From Bordetella genomosp. 4 (GTDB lineage: Bacteria; Pseudomonadota; Gammaproteobacteria; Burkholderiales; Burkholderiaceae_B), in contig NZ_NEVQ01000011.1 of assembly GCF_002261185.1 (NCBI RefSeq), forward strand, positions 1 to 64,000: a stretch of DNA of 64,000 bases, given 5' to 3'. This document shows positions 57,169 through 64,000 of the stretch, one piece after another (positions within the stretch are counted from its first letter, which is position 1; the number at the start of each line of letters is the position of its first letter). The notes beneath the pieces are model-generated. The model worked only from the letters and a program-made list of their open reading frames with translations, did not search any database and had not been told where the DNA came from. A program made the translations under genes and the position numbers.

Positions 57169-58053
57169 GTGAGTAGCAGCAATTTCGATAGGGCCGGCCT
57201 GGTTTTGATGTTCACCACGATTGTGGTGTGGGCGGGAAGTTGGATATCGATGAAGCTGCTGGTCGCGTACATGGGGCCATTTCAAGTCGTGGCCGCACGG
57301 TATTTGATTGGCGCGGCGGTGTTGTTCGCCTTGCTGATCGTGTTGCGGCGGCCGTTGGCGATGACGCCATGGAAATTGACCTTGCTCACGGGGTTGACGC
57401 AAACGGCAGGATTTCAGACATTGGTTCAATTGGCCTTGCTCAGCGGCGGTGTAGGCAAGGTCTCGGTATTGGCGTACACCATGCCGTTCTGGGTAATTCC
57501 GTTTGCATGGCTTATTCTGAAGGAGCGGCCGACGGCGCGTCACGGCGTGGCAATTGCGTTGGCCGCGGCGGGCTTGGTTTGTTTTCTGCAGCCGTGGAGT
57601 GGGATGGGGGATTGGGCTTCGGCTGTCCTCGCGCTCGCCGGGGGCCTGAGCTGGGGATTGGGAACCGTGCTGTCCAAACGCATGTTCGATCTGCACGCAC
57701 CGGATTTGATGACCTTTACGACGTGGCAGATGTTGCTGGGAGGATTGCTGACAGTGCCTGCCGCGATCTGGGTGCCTCATGCGCCGGTGGTGTGGGGATG
57801 GGAGGTCGCTCTGGGACTGCTTTATACCGGCCTGATTGCCACCGCAGCGGGATGGCTGCTGTGGTTGTCGGTGGTGCGCCGTGTGCCCGCATCGATCGCG
57901 GGCTTGTCCAGTCTGGGCGTGCCCATCGTGGCGACACTGCTGGCCTGGCTGCTGCTGGGCGAGCAGCCGGCGATGGTGGAAATAATGGGAATGGCGCTGG
58001 TCATGGTGGGTTTGGTCGTAGTGAGCCGAGCGCCTCGTAGTAAAACCAAGTAA
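57169..58053 (+). CDS. EamA/DMT-family transporter
   Basis: This is a 294-residue protein with ten hydrophobic helices in two EamA repeats. GTG 57169 is the likely start; a TTG at 57154 is possible but lacks an SD. Features include WAGSWISMKLLVAY, LKERPTARHGVAIALAAAGL and the C-terminal LGVPIVATLLAWLLLGEQP. It likely exports an amino acid or metabolite; the neighbouring threonine aldolase makes threonine or glycine possible. It starts immediately after the acs terminator. Confidence 0.88.
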   Translation: MSSSNFDRAGLVLMFTTIVVWAGSWISMKLLVAYMGPFQVVAARYLIGAAVLFALLIVLRRPLAMTPWKLTLLTGLTQTAGFQTLVQLALLSGGVGKVSVLAYTMPFWVIPFAWLILKERPTARHGVAIALAAAGLVCFLQPWSGMGDWASAVLALAGGLSWGLGTVLSKRMFDLHAPDLMTFTTWQMLLGGLLTVPAAIWVPHAPVVWGWEVALGLLYTGLIATAAGWLLWLSVVRRVPASIAGLSSLGVPIVATLLAWLLLGEQPAMVEIMGMALVMVGLVVVSRAPRSKTK

Positions 58054-58124
58054 ACGATCGGCGGCCTGGTGGCCTCGCCTCTTTTTCCTGGCGCAGTGAC
58101 GCTGGGGTATATCGGGAGCTCTTG

Positions 58125-59135
58125 ATGATTGATCTGCGTAGCGATACCGTCACCCGTCCGACCGCAGCCATGCTGCAGGCGATGGCCAATGCACCGGTGG
58201 GTGATGATGTGATGGGGGCGGATCCTACCGTTCAACGGCTGCAGCAAACGCTGGCCGAACGCGTAGGCAAGGAAGCGGGATTGTTTTTTCCGTCGGGCAC
58301 GCAGAGCAATCTTGCGGCGTTGATGGCTCATTGCGGGCGAGGCGACGAATATTTGGTGGGCCAGTTGGCGCACACCTACAAATACGAAGGCGGCGGGGCC
58401 GCGGTGTTGGGCAGTATCCAGCCGCAGCCGATCGAGCATGCCTCTGATGGCAGTCTGCCGTTGGAAAAGTTGGCAGCAGCGGTCAAACCCAAAGGCGATC
58501 CGCACTACGCGCGTACGCGCTTGTTGGCGCTGGAAAATACCTTTCAAGGCAAAGTGATTCCCGCGGCCTATATCGACGAGGCCGCTCAGTTTGCGCGTGA
58601 GCATGGATTGGGGTTGCATCTGGATGGCGCGCGTGTTTTCAACGCGGCGGTTGCGTCGGGCCGTACTGCGCAGGAAGTGTGTGCGCCTTTCGATAGTGTG
58701 TCGATCTGTTTTTCCAAAGGCCTGGGCGCGCCCGTGGGGTCTGTGCTGGTGGGCAGCAAGGCCCTGATCGATGAGGCACGCCGTTGGCGCAAAGTGCTGG
58801 GCGGCGGAATGCGGCAGTCTGGCTTTCTGGCGGCGGCGTGTTTGCATGCCCTGGATCATCATGTCGAGCGTCTGGTGCAAGACCACGAGAACGCTGCGTT
58901 GCTGGCAGAGGGGTTGCGCGGCATTGAGGGGGTCAAGGTGCTGGCCCAGAATACCAACATGGTGTTTGCCGAGTTCGCGCCCGAGCACACCGAAAAGCTA
59001 TCGCTAGCCTTGCAGGAGCAGGACATCATCATCCGCGCGGTCTATCGCGGTCCAACACGTATGGTGACGCACTTGGATGTGTCGCAAGATGATATCCGCA
59101 AAGTCGTCCATGCTGTCCGGGCGTATTTTGGTTGA
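58125..59135 (+). CDS. ltaE: Low-specificity L-threonine aldolase
   Basis: This is a 336-residue PLP enzyme from ATG 58125, eight bases after GGAG. It starts MIDLRSDTVTRPTAAM, the family signature. The PLP lysine is K198 (CFSKGLGAPVGSVL). It cleaves threonine or allo-threonine to glycine and acetaldehyde. It runs toward the convergent hydrolase gene, with a hairpin between. Confidence 0.94.
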   Translation: MIDLRSDTVTRPTAAMLQAMANAPVGDDVMGADPTVQRLQQTLAERVGKEAGLFFPSGTQSNLAALMAHCGRGDEYLVGQLAHTYKYEGGGAAVLGSIQPQPIEHASDGSLPLEKLAAAVKPKGDPHYARTRLLALENTFQGKVIPAAYIDEAAQFAREHGLGLHLDGARVFNAAVASGRTAQEVCAPFDSVSICFSKGLGAPVGSVLVGSKALIDEARRWRKVLGGGMRQSGFLAAACLHALDHHVERLVQDHENAALLAEGLRGIEGVKVLAQNTNMVFAEFAPEHTEKLSLALQEQDIIIRAVYRGPTRMVTHLDVSQDDIRKVVHAVRAYFG

Positions 59136-59150
59136 TGTGATCAATTGGGG

Positions 59151-59173
59151 CGTGGTGGAGAAAACACCACGCA
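59151..59173. terminator. Hairpin between convergent ltaE and hydrolase genes
   Basis: GCGTGGTG and CACCACGC pair perfectly around GAGAAAA. T runs are weak on both strands, so termination is plausible but modest. Confidence 0.5.
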
Positions 59174-59177
59174 CCCG

Positions 59178-60005
59178 TTAGCAGGTTGATGTGGATTGAC
59201 GCGATCGATCATGCACGCGGCGCAGAAAACCCAAGACCCGTTCATTGAATTCGGCCGGCTTTTCAAAATAAGCAGAATGCCCGGCTGCCTCGACCACAAA
59301 TAGATCACTGCCGTTGATCTGCTGCTGGACCTCTTGCATCACGGCAACAGGCACCAAAGGATCGACACTGCCGACAACGAGCAGGGTGGGGCAGGCGACC
59401 TCTCGCAGGCGGTCTACGGCGAGCAGATACTCCGGCTTCATCAGATTCATCATTGCTGCGCCCCAGGCCTCTCGAGAGTATGTGTGCGCACTGGGGTTGA
59501 AGTGATTGATCTGCGCGTACAGGGCAGCCCTGTCCGGATGATGGGCCAGAAACCAGGCGCCTAATGATCGTTGTTCGACGGTCAGCGCTTGTGTGGTGGT
59601 GACGCGTTTGGCCAAAAGGTCCAACAGGACAGGATGATCAATGGCCAAGGTCGTATCGCAGGCGACAAAAGCCGAGATGCGTTCTGCATGGTCCAGCGCC
59701 AAGCGCAGGCCCACCATGCCGCCCAGCGATTGGCCCACGATACTGACGCGTTCAATGTTCTCCGCATCGAGGATGGTCAATACATCGTCGACAAACAGAT
59801 GGAACTGGAATTCCTCCAGCGGCGCGACGGAGCGGCCAAAGCATCGCTGATCGAGTGTGATGCAAGTGAATTCAGTCGAGAAAACTGGCAACTGCTGCCA
59901 CCATGTGGCGGCGTTCGAGCCGGCACCGTGGCAAAACATCACGGCAGGGCCGTTGCCGTGAAGCTCATAGTAAATCTCGCGGCCGTGGGAAACAACGAAA
60001 GGCAT
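59178..60005 (-). CDS. Alpha/beta hydrolase
   Basis: This encodes 275 residues from ATG 60005 (MPFVVSHGREIYYEL); a longer frame begins 72 bases further upstream. Motifs are the oxyanion loop FCHGAGSNAATW, the nucleophile in VGQSLGGMVG, the acid in VGSVDPLVPV and the His in AAGHSAYF. It is similar in style to 3-oxoadipate enol-lactonase-like esterases. The substrate is unknown. It lies 76 bases downstream of the Bug receptor on the same strand and may be part of that unit. Confidence 0.86.
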   Translation of the reverse strand: MPFVVSHGREIYYELHGNGPAVMFCHGAGSNAATWWQQLPVFSTEFTCITLDQRCFGRSVAPLEEFQFHLFVDDVLTILDAENIERVSIVGQSLGGMVGLRLALDHAERISAFVACDTTLAIDHPVLLDLLAKRVTTTQALTVEQRSLGAWFLAHHPDRAALYAQINHFNPSAHTYSREAWGAAMMNLMKPEYLLAVDRLREVACPTLLVVGSVDPLVPVAVMQEVQQQINGSDLFVVEAAGHSAYFEKPAEFNERVLGFLRRVHDRSRQSTSTC

Positions 60006-60081
60006 GATGGGCTCGTGAACGTGAACGTGAAGGGACGAGGGTGGCGGCTCGTTGGCCGCCAAGCATGAGAAACGCAATGGC

Positions 60082-61062
60082 CTAGTTGGCCTTGATGTTC
60101 AGGCTGTGGGTCAACTGCCCCCAGCGTTCGGTGTCGCTGCGTACCAACTCGGCGTATTGCGCGGGGCTCATCGTCATCGGGACCATGCCCAGGGCAATCA
60201 ACTGCGATTTCAGCTCGGGGTCTTGCATGGCTGTTGCAATGGCCGCATTGATTTTATTGACGATCTCGATGGGCGTGCCTTTGGGAGCCGACAGCCCGAC
60301 CCATGCGCTGACCGTAAGCTGGGGATAGTTCAGTTCTTTGAATGTCGGGACGTCGGGCAGCGCGGGATCTCGTTCGGCCGATGAAATCGCCAGAACCTTC
60401 AGCGTGCCTTGTTTCACATAAGGTATCGCGGTATTGGGCGGGACCACAATGGCGGGGACGACGCCGCCGAGCACGTCCTGCAGGGCTGGCGCGCCGCCTT
60501 TGTAGGGGACATGGGTGAGCGAGATGCCAGCCGTTCGTTGCAGCGATTCCATCAACAGATGTGCGGTGCTGCCTACCCCCGAACTGGCGTAATTGATTTT
60601 GCCGGGCGACTGTCGTGCCTGTTCGATCAGGGCCTGCAGGCTGCCAATGCCGGCATCGGCGCGGACGACGAGCCATTGCGGGCCCGCGCCGATCGAACCG
60701 ATATGAGTGAAATCCTCGTTGATATCGAAGGTCAAGTTGTCGTAGATGCCCGCCGAAATCGTGTTGACCATGCCCGTCATCGTCAGGGTGTAGCCGTCGG
60801 GTGCGGCGCGCGCGCCAGCTTGTGTGCCTATGATGTTGCCGCCACTGGCTTTGTTTTCGATCACGACAGGCTGTTGCAGCGTCTGGGACAAGGAGCGCGC
60901 CACGGGGCGAATGGTGGCGTCGTAAGCGCCGCCCGGCGGCGAGGGGACGATGATGCGGATGGTTTGAGTGGGCCAGTCGCCGGTTTGGGCTGCAGCGGCC
61001 ATTTGCGTCCATAGCAGACCGGCAGCCAGCAGGCAGGCTGCGCGGCGGATGCGCGAGTGCAT
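60082..61062 (-). CDS. Bug-family (TctC) solute receptor
   Basis: This is a 326-residue periplasmic protein. The signal peptide ends near AAAAQ. WPTQTIRIIVPSPPGGAYDATIRPVA and VIENKASGGNIIGTQAGARAAPDGYT are Bug signature segments. Such receptors bind carboxylic acids and are highly expanded in Bordetella relatives. No tctAB membrane genes are present. It is divergent from a LysR gene that probably regulates it. Confidence 0.93.
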   Translation of the reverse strand: MHSRIRRAACLLAAGLLWTQMAAAAQTGDWPTQTIRIIVPSPPGGAYDATIRPVARSLSQTLQQPVVIENKASGGNIIGTQAGARAAPDGYTLTMTGMVNTISAGIYDNLTFDINEDFTHIGSIGAGPQWLVVRADAGIGSLQALIEQARQSPGKINYASSGVGSTAHLLMESLQRTAGISLTHVPYKGGAPALQDVLGGVVPAIVVPPNTAIPYVKQGTLKVLAISSAERDPALPDVPTFKELNYPQLTVSAWVGLSAPKGTPIEIVNKINAAIATAMQDPELKSQLIALGMVPMTMSPAQYAELVRSDTERWGQLTHSLNIKAN

Positions 61063-61195
61063 TGAATGTCTCCGTCTCGGTTTTATGTGTGTCGCTTGCC
61101 CAAAGGCGTGCGGTCTATTGTGTTTTGCGATTTGCAGGCTATCTTGCCTTTGCCAGGCTATAAACGATAATTAAAATTTTGCCGAAGATATTAGT

Positions 61196-62164
61196 GTGAC
61201 TAACCCATCAGCCAGCTCAGCCTCGATCCTGCTCAACCGGCTGCTGGCGCGGGGCAAGTTTCGCCACATCCAGATCTTGATCCGGCTGGCAGAGCTGGGC
61301 AGCCTCGGGCGTGCGGCAGAGGCGATAGGCGTGACTCAATCGTCGGTCACGCAGACGTTGGCGCATCTCGAGGATCTGTTGGAGACGCCGCTATTTCATC
61401 GTCATGCCCGGGGAGTGCACCCCACCGATGCTTGCCGCGATCTGCTGCCGCTGGCCACACAGGTGTTGCTCGGCGTGACCGAAAGCGCCGAGGCTATCGC
61501 GGCGCGCCACCGTCATGGCGATGGCCGGGTGAGGCTGTTGGCGTCGCTTGCCGCGATCAACGGGCTGTTGATGAAAGCGATGGGTGAATTCAATCGCCAA
61601 TGGCCGGGGATTCAGATTCATCTGCAAGAGGGGGAGCGCGATGAGCAGCTCAATGCGATTGCGCGCGCCGAGGTGGATCTGATTGTCTGCCGGCGGCCGC
61701 CCGTCATTCCGGGAGGCTGGGAGTTTCATCCCTTGTTGGCGGATCACTTCGTCATCGTATGCCGCGCCCAGCATCCGTTGGCGCACCTCGCCGCCAGGGG
61801 CGAGACGCCGTCACGGACCGCCTTGCAGCAAGCGGTATGGCTGGCGCTGCCAGCCGGCTCGGCTGCACGTGTACATCTGGATGAGTTCGCCGCGTCACGC
61901 GGCGGTGATTTCCGGATACACCCGCTCGTGACTCGCACCCCTACGATGATGTGGTGGCTGTTGTTGCAACATGACCTGCTGGCGATTTTGCCCTACACCC
62001 TGGTGTCGCCACTGTTGCAATCCGGGGAAATGAAGGCTTTGCCGATGGAGGGGCAGACGGCGTTGGAGCCTCTGGGATTGCTGCAGCCAGAAAATGAACT
62101 GGTGCCGTCGGCGGAAGTGTTCAGCGCCTTCATGCGGGGCAGGCGCTTTGATTCGGAGGCCTGA
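61196..62164 (+). CDS. LysR-family transcriptional regulator
   Basis: This encodes 322 residues from GTG 61196. The HTH region is about 23-60 (RLAELGSLGRAAEAIGVTQSSVTQTLAHLE). The effector part begins near residue 95 (GDGRVRLLASLAAINGLLMKAM). The 133-bp gap to the Bug gene is AT-rich near 61160-61180 and should hold both promoters. The inducer is probably the Bug ligand or its product. Confidence 0.9.
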   Translation: MTNPSASSASILLNRLLARGKFRHIQILIRLAELGSLGRAAEAIGVTQSSVTQTLAHLEDLLETPLFHRHARGVHPTDACRDLLPLATQVLLGVTESAEAIAARHRHGDGRVRLLASLAAINGLLMKAMGEFNRQWPGIQIHLQEGERDEQLNAIARAEVDLIVCRRPPVIPGGWEFHPLLADHFVIVCRAQHPLAHLAARGETPSRTALQQAVWLALPAGSAARVHLDEFAASRGGDFRIHPLVTRTPTMMWWLLLQHDLLAILPYTLVSPLLQSGEMKALPMEGQTALEPLGLLQPENELVPSAEVFSAFMRGRRFDSEA

Positions 62165-62188
62165 GCCATGCAGCGATGGCCGATAGAT

Positions 62189-63025
62189 TCAGCGCAATAG
62201 TGCCGCGTAGCCAGCGCGCGAGTCGGGCCATTGCGGCGTCCAGCCGCTGGCTTTGAGCCGCGCATTGCTGAGTTTTTTGCTGCCCACATTGGCGGGCGCG
62301 GGGCCTTCGCCAGGAGGCTGTGCATGAATCAACGCTGCCAGATGCTCGTAAAGCTCATGCAATGGCAACGGCGTATCGTCGCCGCCCAGATATAGCGCCT
62401 CCGGATGTGGCAGTGCCAGCAGATGCACCACTGCCGCGGCAGCATCGTCGATGTGCATTCGATTGGCCCAGTGCGGCGGATGCCGGGGTGCGCGCGCCGA
62501 TCCTGCGCGGATCCGTTCGATCAACTGCAGACGGCCCGGGCCATACAATCCGGCCAGACGCAGGCTGACCGAGGATACGGACTGCGCGCCCAGCCAGCGT
62601 TCCGTGTCGAGCAAAATGCGACCGTTAAAGCCCGCAGGATCGGTGGGCGTTGTTTCATCGATCCACTCGCCATGGTGTTCTCCATACACGGCAGTCGATG
62701 ATACGAACAAGACCCGTTGCAAGGCCGTGTGATCCAGCGCAGTCAACAGTGCGGGCAATCCCTCTTGAAAGACCGCGCGATAGACATCGGGATCGCGCGA
62801 ATCCGGTGCGGGCAGGTAGGCGACATGCGTGATGCCAGCAGGTAGTGTGGTGAGTGTTTCCGGGCGCGTCAAATCACCTTGCAGCCAACGTATGACGGGC
62901 TCGAGCCCGTCATCGCGTGGGGGCTGGCGGCGCAGTGCCCAGACTTCGGCGCCGCGTGCCGACAGGCGCTGTGCCACACGCAAGCCCAGATCTCCGCAAC
63001 CTGCCAGCAGCATGCGCTCGGTCAT
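62189..63025 (-). CDS. NAD-dependent epimerase/dehydratase-like protein (YeeZ type)
   Basis: This encodes 278 residues. The Rossmann start reads MLLAGCGDLGLRVAQRL (GxGxxG). VLFVSSTAVYGEHHGEWIDE has the Ser and Tyr of extended SDRs, but the usual YxxxK lysine is not seen, so it may be a non-catalytic or atypical member as in YeeZ. It starts three bases after the ETF-QO gene ends on the same strand and is co-transcribed with it. Confidence 0.85.
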   Translation of the reverse strand: MTERMLLAGCGDLGLRVAQRLSARGAEVWALRRQPPRDDGLEPVIRWLQGDLTRPETLTTLPAGITHVAYLPAPDSRDPDVYRAVFQEGLPALLTALDHTALQRVLFVSSTAVYGEHHGEWIDETTPTDPAGFNGRILLDTERWLGAQSVSSVSLRLAGLYGPGRLQLIERIRAGSARAPRHPPHWANRMHIDDAAAAVVHLLALPHPEALYLGGDDTPLPLHELYEHLAALIHAQPPGEGPAPANVGSKKLSNARLKASGWTPQWPDSRAGYAALLR

Positions 63026-63028
63026 GGA

Positions 63029-64000
63029 TCACATCCCGCTGTAGACGGGGCCTTCGCCGCCTTGAGGTGCGACCCAGACGATGTTCTGCGTCGGGTCCTT
63101 GATATCGCAGGTCTTGCAATGCACGCAGTTCTGCGCATTGATCTGTAGACGGTCGTCGCCATGGTCGTCTTTGACGAATTCATACACCCCGGCCGGACAG
63201 TAGCGCGATTCCGGGCCGCCGTATTTGGCCAGGTTGACCGCCACTGGTACGTTCGGGTCTTTCAGCGTCAGGTGGACGGGCTCGTTTTCATCATGGTTGG
63301 TGTTCGAGATGAAGACCGAGCTAAGTTTGTCGAACGTCAGCTTGCCGTCCGGTTTCGGATAGTCGATGCGCGCGCATTCCGAGGCAGGCTGTAGGCAGGC
63401 ATGGTCGGGCTTGGTGCGGTGGATGGTCCAGGGAATATTGCCCTTGAGGACGAACTGCTCGATGCCTGTCATGATGGTGGCGATCGTGCGGCCTTTTTTG
63501 AACCACTGCTTGAAGTTGCGCGCCTTGTTCAATTCGGTGTGCAGCCACGACGATTCGAAGGCAGCCGGGTAGGCAGATAGCTCGTCTTGTTTGCGGTCGG
63601 CGACGACGGCGTCAAACGTGGCATCGGCTGCCAGCATGCCGGTCTTGATCGCGGCGTGGCTGCCCTTGATGCGCGATGCGTTCAAGAAGCCCGCCTCGCA
63701 GCCGACCAGCACGCCGCCCGGGAATGTGAGCTTGGGCAACGACAGTAATCCGCCCGCCGTGATGGCTCGTGCGCCGTATGCAATGCGTTTGCCGCCCTCG
63801 AAGGTGGGGCGGATCGCCGGGTGCGTTTTGTAGCGCTGGAATTCGTCGAAAGGCGACAGCCACGGATTGGCGTAATCCAGACCCACGACCATCCCGACGG
63901 CGACCAGGTTGTTATCCAGGTGATACAGGAACGAGCCGCCATAGGTATCGGCATCCAGCGGCCAGCCCGCCGTGTGCACCACGAGGCCCGGGCGCGATTG
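63029..64000 (-). CDS. Electron transfer flavoprotein-ubiquinone oxidoreductase (3' part only)
   Basis: The reading frame runs off the window edge; 324 codons including the stop are present, the C-terminal part of a protein usually near 550 residues. Motifs are GGSFLYHLDNNLVAVGMVVGLDY, the FPGGVLVGCEAGFLN segment and the [4Fe-4S] cluster Cys set NCVHCKTCDIKDPTQNI near the end. It passes electrons from ETF to ubiquinone during fatty- and amino-acid oxidation. The start codon lies beyond 64000. Confidence 0.95.
   Translation of the reverse strand, partial: QSRPGLVVHTAGWPLDADTYGGSFLYHLDNNLVAVGMVVGLDYANPWLSPFDEFQRYKTHPAIRPTFEGGKRIAYGARAITAGGLLSLPKLTFPGGVLVGCEAGFLNASRIKGSHAAIKTGMLAADATFDAVVADRKQDELSAYPAAFESSWLHTELNKARNFKQWFKKGRTIATIMTGIEQFVLKGNIPWTIHRTKPDHACLQPASECARIDYPKPDGKLTFDKLSSVFISNTNHDENEPVHLTLKDPNVPVAVNLAKYGGPESRYCPAGVYEFVKDDHGDDRLQINAQNCVHCKTCDIKDPTQNIVWVAPQGGEGPVYSGM

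Noticed and set aside
57822-58988. 388-codon minus-strand frame over the DMT gene and ltaE
   Set aside because: It spans two real genes in antisense and has no motifs.

Overview
The window is a continuous stretch of high-GC betaproteobacterial chromosome, most likely from the Alcaligenaceae (Bordetella / Achromobacter / Pusillimonas group). The evidence is gene order and gene content. The rne|rluC pair, the plsX-fabH-fabD-fabG-acpP-fabF-rpoE-mucABD-lepA-lepB-rnc-era-recO run and the pepA/holC/lptF neighbourhood are Burkholderiales-type. A Bug-type solute receptor and a PagL-type lipid A deacylase fit that family. The species cannot be named from sequence reading alone. I saw no tRNA, rRNA, CRISPR array, transposase or prophage gene.

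Layout. 1-1652: the edge of a structured intergenic element, a flavodoxin-like protein and an MtfA-type peptidase on the minus strand. 1761-9296: relA, argE, trpB-trpA, accD and pagL on the plus strand. 9502-13017: the long minus-strand RNase E gene, divergent from rluC and a HAD phosphatase. 15287-19140: the methionine sulfoxide repair pair msrPQ, converging on a lipoprotein amidase, an RsmI-like methylase and a Maf pyrophosphatase. 19306-25878: yceD-rpmF-plsX and the type II fatty-acid genes. 25880-29911: a small coupled gene, then the envelope-stress module rpoE-rseA-rseB-mucD. 30183-35112: lepA, lepB, rnc, era and an unusually short recO.

35249-39223 looks like an accessory insertion where pdxJ and acpS are usually found. 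It carries a flavodoxin-like reductase, a small Cys-rich zinc-finger protein, a secreted VWA protein, and an SDR oxidoreductase divergent from its TetR regulator with two matching operators. 39286-44060 holds a BI-1 family membrane protein, a DUF2486-like repeat-motif protein, holC, pepA and lptF. 44072-64000 is mostly carbon-source catabolism and transport: a LysR/ABC receptor/mmsA set, cysB, a probably Fur-regulated DUF2325 gene, an NlpC/P60 lipoprotein, a tightly coupled prpE-glcG-MFS operon, acs, a DMT exporter, threonine aldolase, a hydrolase, a Bug receptor with its LysR regulator, and an epimerase next to the ETF-ubiquinone oxidoreductase (cut by the window end). Propionyl-CoA, acetyl-CoA and methylmalonate-semialdehyde enzymes together with ETF-QO suggest a lifestyle based on organic and amino acids.

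The most unusual signal is a family of large intergenic stem structures. Two are complete (48070-48280 and 54674-54809) and one lies at the window edge (about 1-78). In the two complete copies the outer arms are 37 and 34 nt long and nearly perfectly self-complementary, yet their arm sequences differ. They share only a short branched core (AGGCCGAG - small hairpin - CGAGTC). This is the best candidate here for an undescribed element. Other sequence-level oddities are a perfect 14-bp hairpin whose loop is the trpA stop codon, a palindrome in the rne leader, a PagL with Asp where the P. aeruginosa enzyme has its catalytic Glu, and four or more LPVLT-type peptide motifs in the protein encoded next to holC.
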